Shown: in pieces, positions 1 through 7,587 of the stretch
Layout: the number at the start of each line of letters is the position of its first letter
How positions within the stretch are numbered: the stretch's first letter is position 1
Origin: DATKJS01 sp964551995
GTDB taxonomy: Bacteria > Acidobacteriota > Aminicenantia > Aminicenantales > Saccharicenantaceae
Assembly (NCBI GenBank): GCA_964551995.1
Contig: CAZKFD010000032.1
Coordinates: 186,001-250,000 of the forward strand
Direction of reading: 5' to 3'
Length of the DNA stretch: 64,000 bases
Translations under genes and position numbers: made by a program
Notes under the pieces: model-generated
Seen by the model: the letters and a program-made list of their open reading frames with translations, nothing else
Told to the model about the DNA's origin: nothing
The model's database searches: none

Positions 1-2646
1 ATCAAGGCCGGAGCCGTCACCCTGACCTCGGACCTTGCGGGCGAAGCGCTCGTCGTGAGCGGCGTTCCCATGGGGCGCGTCCAGGGGCGCCTCAAGTACG
101 GCCCGGGGGCCGGCGGCACGCTGGACCTGGACATCCAAAAGCCCGGCCTTCCCGCCGAATCCCTTTCGCTCGCTTTTCAGGGGAGCCGCGTCACGGGCCA
201 GGCCCGAAGCGTTTATCTCGACCCCGTCATGAGCGAGATCAAAACGGCCTGGCCCGTAGAGTCTCCCCTCTGGGGGACGTTCACCCTGGACAACGGAAGG
301 CTCGAGGCGGAGGGCGAGTTCCGTGACAAGACCCTGGAGAGGCGCGGAAACCGCTTCTCCCTGCGCGGCGAGGTGAAGGTCGGGTTCAACGTGGCGACCC
401 AGGACCTCGAGATCTCCACCGGCTCCATCCTGTCCAGCTTCGGCCGATTTGACGCCCGGTCGGTGTCCCGGATCAACGGTCCCATCGACGCGGAGATCCG
501 GGGAACGGTCACGGACGTCAAGCAGACGCGCGAGTTCCTGTCGCTCTTGCTCGAGCAGACATTCGTTTTTCCCGAGATCCGGGGCGCCGGATATGCCGAC
601 GTGCGGTTGACTGGGAGCTCGCTCGATCCGAAGATCGACATCAAAGGCTCCTTCTCGCCCGGTGGCTTCGGGCTGTTCAACGCGGCCTTCGTCGACGGCG
701 AGGCCATAATATCCGGCAAGGACTTCCAGGGGACTTTCCATGTGGACGACCCCGACCTCAAGGCCGACCTTCGCATTTCCGTGGACCCCGAGAAAACCGA
801 GGCGGACATCGACAACGCGGAGGGCAACATCGGCAAGGTCTTCGCGGACCTGGAGGTCCCCTTTCCCCTCCAGGGCCGCGCCTCCGGCCATTTCCACGTC
901 GTCCAGACGCTCACCAGTCAGGACATCACCGGGACGTTTTCGTGCCCCGAAATCGCTGGACTCGGCGAGCGGGCGCGCAACGTCCGGGGGAGCCTCGAAT
1001 GGAAGGACGGTAGCCTGTCTCTTTCGGATATCAGCCTGGACATCTACGGGGGCACGGTCAAAGGGCGGGCCCGGCTGGAGCTCCCGGGCAGGGCTTTCGA
1101 CGCCGACATCCGCGCCGACAACGTCGACCTTGCCCAGGTGGCTCCCGGCGTCAGCGGAGTTCTCTCCCTGTCCCTCGCGGGTCGCGGCACATTCGGAAAG
1201 GACCGGCTGTCGGGCCGGTACACGGTAGAGGACCTCCTCGTGCCGCCCCTCCAAAAGACAGAGGCCGATGGCGAGGTCAGCCTGGCTTATGTGCAGAACC
1301 GGGTGTCCGTCGAGGCCTCCGGCCGCTTCGCCCCCGGCGACAACGAAGCCCAAGCCGCCTTCTCCATCCCCCTGACGGAGAACTCCCTCGCCGGAAGCCT
1401 CAAAGGGCACTGGACGAACCTCGACCTCCTCCTGCCGTGGACGGGAGCGAAGGGCCGCCTGGAATTCGCCGTCGAGTTCAGCGGCCCGCGGACCTCCCCG
1501 CACGTTTCCGGAACGGTCGGTTTTCAGGGCCCCCTGATGCCGTTCCCGCGTTTCGCCCACGCCGTCACCGACTACTCGGGCACGGTCCATATCGAGAACG
1601 GGCGGCTCATTATCACGGACCTCAAGGGGAAGCTCGGCGGCGGCGATGTCTCCGCGGCCGGGGAAATCGGCCTCGGAAAGTCCGGCGTCGAGACGATCCG
1701 CATGAGCATGAGCGGGAAGGACATGCAGGTCGCGCTGCTCGAAGGGACCCGGGCCCTCGTGGACGGGAACGCCCAGATGATCAAGGACAGCGGCCAGTTC
1801 GTCTTGGACGGAGATTTCCTGATCAAGAAGCTCCTCTGGCGCCGCGAGTTCTTCGAGACCTTCAGCTTCTCCTCGGCCGCGCTCTACGAGGCGAACCCGG
1901 AGCCCTCGTTTTTCGACGACATGACGCTCAACCTCCGGCTCAGTGCCCCCGATAACGCGGTCGTAGATAATTCGCTCGGCCGGGCGACGGGGCGCTTTGA
2001 CCTCGCCGTAAGCGGGAACGTCCTTGACCCCGTCCTGCTCGGCGACATCGAGATCCTGAAGGGGACGTTCATCTTCCAGGACCAGGATTTCCGCATCCTC
2101 AAGGGACGGGTCAGCTTCGCCAACCCGGCCTCGACCGAACCCTACATCGATTTGCGGGCCGAGACCTACATCAAGAACTACCGCGTGTCGCTGAACCTCA
2201 CGGGCTATCCCAGCCGCCTCAAGCCGGAATTCGCCTCGTCGCCGCCGCTGCCGCCCGAGGACGTGCTGGCCCTGCTGACGATGGGAGAGGCGTTCGAGAG
2301 CGCGTACACGTACAACCCCGAGACGAGCATGACCATGGACACGGCCTCGCTCCTGTCCTTCCAGATCGCCGACGAGGCCAAGAAAAGGGCCGAGAGCCTG
2401 TTCAGCCTGGACCGTTTCCGCATCGACCCATTCGTCATCAGCTCCTCGTCTGAAATCACGGCCCGGCTGACGGTCGGAAAGAAGCTGTCCCGGAACGTGC
2501 TCTTCATCTATGCCACGAACCTGGCCACGCAGCGCGACGAGATCTACAACATGGAATGGGAAGCCCGGAGCGACTTCTCGCTCGTCGCGGTCCGCAACGA
2601 ATTGGGGCGGCTGAGCTTCAACCTCAAGTACCGGACGAGGTTCTAG
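1..2646 (+). CDS. tamB: TamB-like translocation/assembly protein, 5' end cut off by the window
   Basis: The reading frame is open from base 1, so this is the C-terminal 881 residues of a longer protein; the GTG at 55 is only an internal codon. The protein is made of repetitive, beta-rich stretches typical of AsmA/TamB proteins, and the last 400 or so residues match the conserved TamB C-terminal domain (DUF490), including a segment on early ligand expression near the end (IEILKGTFIFQDQDFRI). Known TamB proteins are anchored in the inner membrane, span the periplasm and work with an Omp85 partner in outer-membrane assembly or lipid transport. The Omp85 gene starts 3 bases after this stop, which strongly supports the assignment. 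The signal anchor that should be at the N-terminus lies outside the window. Confidence 0.85.
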   Translation: MKAGAVTLTSDLAGEALVVSGVPMGRVQGRLKYGPGAGGTLDLDIQKPGLPAESLSLAFQGSRVTGQARSVYLDPVMSEIKTAWPVESPLWGTFTLDNGRLEAEGEFRDKTLERRGNRFSLRGEVKVGFNVATQDLEISTGSILSSFGRFDARSVSRINGPIDAEIRGTVTDVKQTREFLSLLLEQTFVFPEIRGAGYADVRLTGSSLDPKIDIKGSFSPGGFGLFNAAFVDGEAIISGKDFQGTFHVDDPDLKADLRISVDPEKTEADIDNAEGNIGKVFADLEVPFPLQGRASGHFHVVQTLTSQDITGTFSCPEIAGLGERARNVRGSLEWKDGSLSLSDISLDIYGGTVKGRARLELPGRAFDADIRADNVDLAQVAPGVSGVLSLSLAGRGTFGKDRLSGRYTVEDLLVPPLQKTEADGEVSLAYVQNRVSVEASGRFAPGDNEAQAAFSIPLTENSLAGSLKGHWTNLDLLLPWTGAKGRLEFAVEFSGPRTSPHVSGTVGFQGPLMPFPRFAHAVTDYSGTVHIENGRLIITDLKGKLGGGDVSAAGEIGLGKSGVETIRMSMSGKDMQVALLEGTRALVDGNAQMIKDSGQFVLDGDFLIKKLLWRREFFETFSFSSAALYEANPEPSFFDDMTLNLRLSAPDNAVVDNSLGRATGRFDLAVSGNVLDPVLLGDIEILKGTFIFQDQDFRILKGRVSFANPASTEPYIDLRAETYIKNYRVSLNLTGYPSRLKPEFASSPPLPPEDVLALLTMGEAFESAYTYNPETSMTMDTASLLSFQIADEAKKRAESLFSLDRFRIDPFVISSSSEITARLTVGKKLSRNVLFIYATNLATQRDEIYNMEWEARSDFSLVAVRNELGRLSFNLKYRTRF

Positions 2647-2649
2647 GGG

Positions 2650-5379
2650 ATGGGCTCGCGGAAGATCGGTCTTCTGCTCGTCGCGGCGGCGATGTTCGCC
2701 GCGGCGGCCCCGGCCGCGCCGTCTGATGCTCCGATCGTGCAGAAGGTCAGCGTCGTCATGGACGGCCGGCCGTCTCCGCCGGCGTTCCGCGACCTCATTC
2801 CCATTGTTCCGGGGGACAAGTATTCCCTGTCGGCCGTCGACCGCGTGGTCAAGCAAATGTATCAGACCGGCCTGTTCACCGACATCCGCGTTGCGCTGGG
2901 CGGCGAGGGAGGGTCGGAGCTGACGTTCTTCCTCACCCGCAACCTCAGCGTCCGCCGCCTCGATGTCCTGGGCGCCCGGATCAAGACGTCCGGGCTGGCC
3001 GAGACGCTGGAGACCTACCGGCCGGGGAGCGTGTACGTTGAGGATCGGATGTCGAAGGCGGTCGCGGAGATCAAGGACGCCCTGCGGCGCGAGGGATATT
3101 TCGGCGCCGGCGTCAGCCCCATGGTCCAGCGGGTCCCGAACGAGGCCCGGGTGGACATCTTCTTCCGGATCGGCGGCTGGAGGAGATACCGCATCGAGTC
3201 CCTGGCCGTCCTCGGAACGACCCTGGTCCCCATTTCGGACCTCGAGAAGCGGATGAAGAGCCGGAAAGGCAGAGATTACGTACCCGCACAGCTTGATAGG
3301 GACATCCAGTCCCTCGCGGCCTATTACGCCTCCCTCGGATACTCGCGGTCCGAGATCGACCTCGAAACCGAAACGTTCAACGAGGCGCGCGGGACGGTCG
3401 CCCTGGCTATCCGCATCGATCCTCAGGAAAAGATCACCATCGTCATCAACGGTGCCAAGGTCTCCAAGAGCCTCGTCGCGCCGATCTGGCAGGAGCGCAT
3501 CTTCGAGGAGTGGGGCCTGGCCGAGGGAGAGGTCCGGGTCCTGAGCGCGCTCAGGAAGAAGGGATACGTCTTTGCCGCCCTGAAGAGTCGGATCGAGAGA
3601 GGCGAAAACGAGATCCGCGTCGTCTACGACGTGACTCCGGGCCGGAAGTACCGGATCGAGGAGATCACCTTCGAGGGTGTGAAAGCCTTCACGCCGAAGC
3701 GACTGAGGGACGAGCTCGTCGTCAGTGAGCGAGTCCTGTTCTTTTCTCTCTTGAGCTATGACCGCCTGTTCGTCCTCCCGCGGGAGGTCGAGTACTTCTA
3801 CCAGTCGCACGGCTTTCCCGACGTGCGGGTCGACCTCCAGATGCGCGGCATCGGGACGAAAGGCGTTCAGGCGGTCTTCAAGATCCAGGAAGGGCCGCAG
3901 CAGAAGATCCGATCCATCGGCTTCCCCGGCGCCCGTCTCTTTCCGCCCGCCGCGATCCTCAAGGGCATGGTGGAGGCGCCGGGGGGTCCGTTCTTCCCGC
4001 CCAATGTCCAGCGGGACCTCGGCATCATCGAGACATTCTATCTCAACCACGGCGTCCGCGGGACGAGAATCACGCCCCGCGTCGAGAGGGCGGAGGCGAA
4101 CCTCTTTGACCTGAATTTCGAGATCGACGAAGGGCAGGTCGTGACCATTCGCAGCATCCTCGTCACCGGGAATCGGACGACGCGGCTCTCGGTGATCAAC
4201 AAGGAGATCCGGGTGAAGAAGGGCCAGCCTGCGGACTATTCGCTCATCCAGGAGTCCAAGCGCCGGCTCGAGAGGCTCGGCATATTCTCGAACGTTAGGA
4301 TCGACGAGATCCGGACGGACCCGAAGAGCGAGAATCTGATTATCGACGTCACCGAGGGGGAGACGAACTACGCCGGCGTCGGAGCCGGCCTCGAGACGGT
4401 CAGCTCCGTCGACTCCCTGGCCCTATGGAATAGTCAGTACCGGCCCACGGGGACCGGCGAGTACATCCGCAGCAACGTCCTGGGGACGGCCGCCCAACTC
4501 AGCCTGATCGGCCAATACAGCATCGTCGAGAAACGGGCCATCATCTCCTGGACCCAGCCGTATCTGTTCGGCCTGCCCCTGCGGCCGTCGCTGCTCGGCT
4601 GGACCGAAGCCGAGGACCTGATCAGCTACGCCTACGAGCGCCGCGGCATCAGCTTCAACACCGCTCAGCCGCTCGGAGGGGGAAACTTGCTGCTGCTGAC
4701 GCTGAGCGCGACGCGGACGATCCTGACCAAGCTGGAGATCCCCGAGTCCGACGTCGACCGCCGGCTCCAGCCCTATTCCACCGCGCTTCTTTCGGTCAGC
4801 CTGGTCCGAGACCGGAGGGACGACACGCTCAACCCCGAAAGGGGCTACTTCCTGAGCGCCGTCGGCCAGCTGGCCTCGCCGATCCTCGGGACGGAGTCGG
4901 AGTACTGGAAGGCATTTTTCAAGTTCCAATATTTTCACCCGGTCGTCACCCGGGTCGAGTTCGGGCTGACGGCGCGCGTCGGGCTCGGCCACGGCCTGAT
5001 CTCCATCGCCGAGCGGTACTTCGCCGGCGGCGCCAATTCCTTCCGGGGCGAATCGTTCGACATGCTCGGGCCGAAGGACCCGAGCACCGGGAACCCCGTC
5101 GGCGGCAAGGCCCTCTTCGTCCTCAACTCGGAGCTCGGCTTTCCTCTCATCCCGGCCCTCAAGGATCTTTCCGGGGTCGGGTTCTATGACCTCGGAAACG
5201 TCTTCGCCGAGATCTCGGACTTCAGGATCGCCGCGCTCGAGTCGGCCATGGGCTTCGGCCTGCGCTACCGGACGCCCCTCGGGCCGCTGCGGCTGGAGAT
5301 GGCCTGGAAACTGGGGACCCCGGATTCCAGCCGGGGGCACAAGCCCCTCCTCTTCATCACCATCGGGAACATGTTCTAA
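2650..5379 (+). CDS. Omp85-family outer-membrane protein (TamA/BamA type)
   Basis: The 909-residue protein begins with a signal peptide (residues 1 to about 23, alanine-rich core). It continues with several POTRA repeats over roughly residues 28 to 570 and ends in a 16-strand surface-antigen beta-barrel (about 580 to 909). The barrel carries the conserved loop-6 arginine motif as F798-R799-G800 and ends in an aromatic residue (F), as outer-membrane barrels do. Omp85 proteins insert beta-barrel proteins into the outer membrane. Placement directly after tamB favours a TamA role; the large number of POTRA units and the SurA-like gene downstream would also fit BamA. The sequence alone does not decide between them, so no symbol is given. 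Confidence 0.88.
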   Translation: MGSRKIGLLLVAAAMFAAAAPAAPSDAPIVQKVSVVMDGRPSPPAFRDLIPIVPGDKYSLSAVDRVVKQMYQTGLFTDIRVALGGEGGSELTFFLTRNLSVRRLDVLGARIKTSGLAETLETYRPGSVYVEDRMSKAVAEIKDALRREGYFGAGVSPMVQRVPNEARVDIFFRIGGWRRYRIESLAVLGTTLVPISDLEKRMKSRKGRDYVPAQLDRDIQSLAAYYASLGYSRSEIDLETETFNEARGTVALAIRIDPQEKITIVINGAKVSKSLVAPIWQERIFEEWGLAEGEVRVLSALRKKGYVFAALKSRIERGENEIRVVYDVTPGRKYRIEEITFEGVKAFTPKRLRDELVVSERVLFFSLLSYDRLFVLPREVEYFYQSHGFPDVRVDLQMRGIGTKGVQAVFKIQEGPQQKIRSIGFPGARLFPPAAILKGMVEAPGGPFFPPNVQRDLGIIETFYLNHGVRGTRITPRVERAEANLFDLNFEIDEGQVVTIRSILVTGNRTTRLSVINKEIRVKKGQPADYSLIQESKRRLERLGIFSNVRIDEIRTDPKSENLIIDVTEGETNYAGVGAGLETVSSVDSLALWNSQYRPTGTGEYIRSNVLGTAAQLSLIGQYSIVEKRAIISWTQPYLFGLPLRPSLLGWTEAEDLISYAYERRGISFNTAQPLGGGNLLLLTLSATRTILTKLEIPESDVDRRLQPYSTALLSVSLVRDRRDDTLNPERGYFLSAVGQLASPILGTESEYWKAFFKFQYFHPVVTRVEFGLTARVGLGHGLISIAERYFAGGANSFRGESFDMLGPKDPSTGNPVGGKALFVLNSELGFPLIPALKDLSGVGFYDLGNVFAEISDFRIAALESAMGFGLRYRTPLGPLRLEMAWKLGTPDSSRGHKPLLFITIGNMF

Positions 5380-5383
5380 AGCC

Positions 5384-6034
5384 ATGAAAAAAAGCATCGC
5401 CATCACTCTTCTCTTCGGCTTGGCTGCCGTAGCCCCGGCCCGGGCCCAGACGGTGGATTGCCTCGTCGCTGTCGTCAACGGCCAGCCGGTGACTCTGGCC
5501 GACCTCCGCATCGCGCGCGAGTTCGGCCTCCCGGCCGCCGCCGGCTCCGATGGGACGCCGATGGCCGTCCTCGACGCCCTCGTCGACCAGAAGATCGTCC
5601 TCGAGGTGGCCCGGGAGCCGGTGGCCATCAGCGGCGACGACCTGAACCGAGCTCTCGACGCCCTGAAGAACAGGCTCGGCTCCGACGCGTTCGAGGCCAA
5701 GCTCCGGGCGTTCGGTCTGACCGAGGCGGACCTTTATCCCTTGCTGGCGGACCAGATCCGGTATGATAAGGTAGTCTCCAACCGGTTCAGCCCTGCGATC
5801 CCTGTGCTGCGCGGCGAAGCCGAACAATATTACCGCGAGGTGTACGTTCCCGAACGGAAGGCCCGGGGCCTCGCGCCCGAAGAGTTCGAGAAAGCCCGCC
5901 CGGAGATCGAGAGCCGGCTGAGGGAGAAGCTCAAGGCGAAAAAAGTGGCCGAGTGGGTCAAGAGTCTGCGCGGCCAGGCCGAAGTCCGGATCGACACGAG
6001 CTGCCTCACCGGCGAGAAGGAGGGCATGCCATGA
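5384..6034 (+). CDS. SurA-like periplasmic chaperone without a PPIase domain
   Basis: The ATG at 5384 lies 4 bases after the Omp85 stop and opens a 216-residue protein with a clear signal peptide (MKKSIAITLLFGLAAVAPARA). The mature part starts with the SurA-type N-terminal pattern (VAVVNGQPVTLADL), a helical domain with a DALVDQKIVLEVA segment, and a basic C-terminal helix (KLKAKKVAEWVKSLRG). No parvulin domain is present; SurA proteins are usually about twice this length. It is most likely a holding chaperone for outer-membrane proteins in the periplasm, consistent with the Omp85 gene upstream. It ends in an ATGA-type overlap with fabD. Confidence 0.7.
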   Translation: MKKSIAITLLFGLAAVAPARAQTVDCLVAVVNGQPVTLADLRIAREFGLPAAAGSDGTPMAVLDALVDQKIVLEVAREPVAISGDDLNRALDALKNRLGSDAFEAKLRAFGLTEADLYPLLADQIRYDKVVSNRFSPAIPVLRGEAEQYYREVYVPERKARGLAPEEFEKARPEIESRLREKLKAKKVAEWVKSLRGQAEVRIDTSCLTGEKEGMP

Positions 6035-6963
6035 GCCGGATCGCCTGCCTGTTCCCCGGCCAGGGCTCCCAGGCCGTCGGCATGGGGCTCGATCTTTTCG
6101 AGCGGTCGCCGCTTGTCCGGGACCTCTACGGCCGGGCCGACGAGATCTTGGGCTTTCCGGTCTCCCGGCTCTCGTTCGAAGGGCCCGACGCCGAGCTCCG
6201 ACTCACCGCCAATACGCAGCCGGCCCTTCTCGTCCACGGCATTGCGGCCTACCGTCTTCTCGACCGGGAACCCGTCGTCGCCGCCGGGCACAGCCTCGGT
6301 GAATACACGGCCCTCGTCGCCGCGGGTTCCCTGAGCTTCGAGGAGGCCGTCGGGCTCGTCCACAAGAGGGGTCTGTACATGCAGGAGGCTGTCCCCGTGG
6401 GGACGGGGGAGATGGCCGCCGTCCTCGGCGTCGGCGGCGAGGTGATTCAGAAGTCCCTGGACGCGGCGCGGACGGGGGTCGTCGAGATCGCCAACTGGAA
6501 CAGCGGCGAGCAGATCGTCATCTCCGGCGAGAAAGCGGCAGTCGAGGAGGCCCTGGCGCTGATCAAAGCGCCGCGCGCGGTGATGCTTCCCGTCAGCGCC
6601 CCGTTCCATTCCCGGCTCATGCGGCCGGCCGAAGAGAAGCTGGCCGCCGACCTGGACCGGGTCACCTTCCGGGACCCAGGATTTCCCGTGATCACAAACG
6701 TGGACGCGCGGCTCATCCGCACCGGGGAAGAGGCGCGCGACGCCCTCAAGCGCCAGGTCAGCCGGGCCGTCCTGTGGGCGAGCTCCATGAAGATCCTGGA
6801 GGGCATGGACATCGACATCTGCGTCGAGCTCGGACCGGGAAAAGTCCTGTCCGGGCTGTTCAAGCGCATCAGCCGCAACTGGCCCAAGGCGCCGGCCGTG
6901 GCCAGCGTGGAGAACTGGGAGGGCCTGGAGAAAACGAAGGCGGCCCTGTCAGGGCTGCTTTGA
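6031..6963 (+). CDS. fabD: Malonyl-CoA:ACP transacylase
   Basis: FabD moves malonyl groups from CoA to acyl carrier protein to feed fatty-acid elongation. The 310-residue protein starts with the family signature LFPGQGSQAVGMG, has the nucleophile elbow GHSLGEY with the catalytic serine at residue 88, and the downstream AAPFHS-type motif as SAPFHSRLM carrying the catalytic histidine. Its length is normal. The start ATG overlaps the stop of the chaperone gene by 4 bases. No other fatty-acid synthesis gene (fabH, fabG, acpP, fabF) is next to it, which is unusual. The 3' end overlaps the convergent pgsA by 15 bases. Confidence 0.95.
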   Translation: MSRIACLFPGQGSQAVGMGLDLFERSPLVRDLYGRADEILGFPVSRLSFEGPDAELRLTANTQPALLVHGIAAYRLLDREPVVAAGHSLGEYTALVAAGSLSFEEAVGLVHKRGLYMQEAVPVGTGEMAAVLGVGGEVIQKSLDAARTGVVEIANWNSGEQIVISGEKAAVEEALALIKAPRAVMLPVSAPFHSRLMRPAEEKLAADLDRVTFRDPGFPVITNVDARLIRTGEEARDALKRQVSRAVLWASSMKILEGMDIDICVELGPGKVLSGLFKRISRNWPKAPAVASVENWEGLEKTKAALSGLL

Positions 6964-7491
6964 GAGGACCTGGGGCCCGAAGCGGATGTAGTACTCGGCC
7001 GCGGACGCCAAGGCCACGATGATGACCAGCCAGAGCAGGATCTGAGCGAGGAAGAAGAGCTTTCCCAGATAGATCGGGCCCAGGATCAGGGCGCCGACCG
7101 CCCACGACTCGATCCCCATCTTGGCCTTGCCCAGCCGCAGCGCAGGGATGTGCAGACCCTTGGAGGAGGCAATGGCGCGGAAGCCCGAGACGGCCAGCTC
7201 GCGGCCGATGATGACCACGGCGGCCCACGCCGGGACGCGGCGGAGCGCGACGAGGCAGATGACCGCCGATGTAACCAGAAGCTTGTCGGCTGTGGGATCG
7301 AGGAGCTGGCCTATGACCGTCACGAGGCCTTTTTTTCTGGCCAGATAGCCGTCCAGCCAATCGGTGATGGACGCGAAGACGAAGATCGCCGTGCCGATCA
7401 GGTCCCGCGCCTGAAAGTTCGTTAGGAGAACGGCGACCAAGGCCGGGATGGCGACGATCCTGACCAGGGTCAGATAGTTGGGAGCATTCAC
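6949..7491 (-). CDS. pgsA: CDP-diacylglycerol--glycerol-3-phosphate 3-phosphatidyltransferase
   Basis: PgsA makes phosphatidylglycerol phosphate in the inner membrane. The 180-residue protein contains a complete CDP-alcohol phosphotransferase motif: D44, D47-G48, A51-R52, G61, D65 and D69 with the exact family spacing. About five hydrophobic segments follow the pattern of the family. The start is GTG at 7491, chosen because it gives the typical N-terminus (NAPNYLTLVRI). There is no Shine-Dalgarno sequence before it and a promoter-like pair ends only about ten bases upstream, so the message may be leaderless. The 3' end overlaps the convergent fabD. Confidence 0.93.
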   Translation of the reverse strand: MNAPNYLTLVRIVAIPALVAVLLTNFQARDLIGTAIFVFASITDWLDGYLARKKGLVTVIGQLLDPTADKLLVTSAVICLVALRRVPAWAAVVIIGRELAVSGFRAIASSKGLHIPALRLGKAKMGIESWAVGALILGPIYLGKLFFLAQILLWLVIIVALASAAEYYIRFGPQVLSKQP

Positions 7492-7500
7492 GAAGCGGAG

Positions 7501-7528
7501 ATTACTATAGCTTTCCGCAAATTGTCAA
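7501..7528 (-). promoter_or_regulatory. Putative sigma-70 promoter of pgsA
   Basis: On the minus strand there is a perfect -35 hexamer TTGACA (7523-7528), a 16-base gap and AGTAAT (7501-7506, 4 of 6 matches). A TATAGT lies slightly closer but leaves too short a spacer. Transcription would start near 7494, only a few bases before the GTG start codon. Confidence 0.5.
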
Positions 7529-7544
7529 TCTCGTCCTCGTCGTC

Positions 7545-7573
7545 TTGAAAATCGCCCGGGCCCTCGGTATAGT
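7545..7573 (+). promoter_or_regulatory. Putative sigma-70 promoter of mutS
   Basis: TTGAAA (7545-7550), a 17-base spacer and TATAGT (7568-7573) each match the consensus at 5 of 6 positions. The purine-rich stretch right after the -10 (GAGGGGG) serves as ribosome-binding site for the ATG at 7588, so the leader is very short. It lies back to back with the pgsA promoter. Confidence 0.65.
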
Positions 7574-7587
7574 GAGGGGGTTCCGCA

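Noticed and set aside
4423..5700. A 425-codon minus-strand frame opposite the Omp85 gene and the chaperone gene
   Set aside because: It spans two real genes, has no family pattern and no ribosome-binding site; a GC-rich shadow frame.
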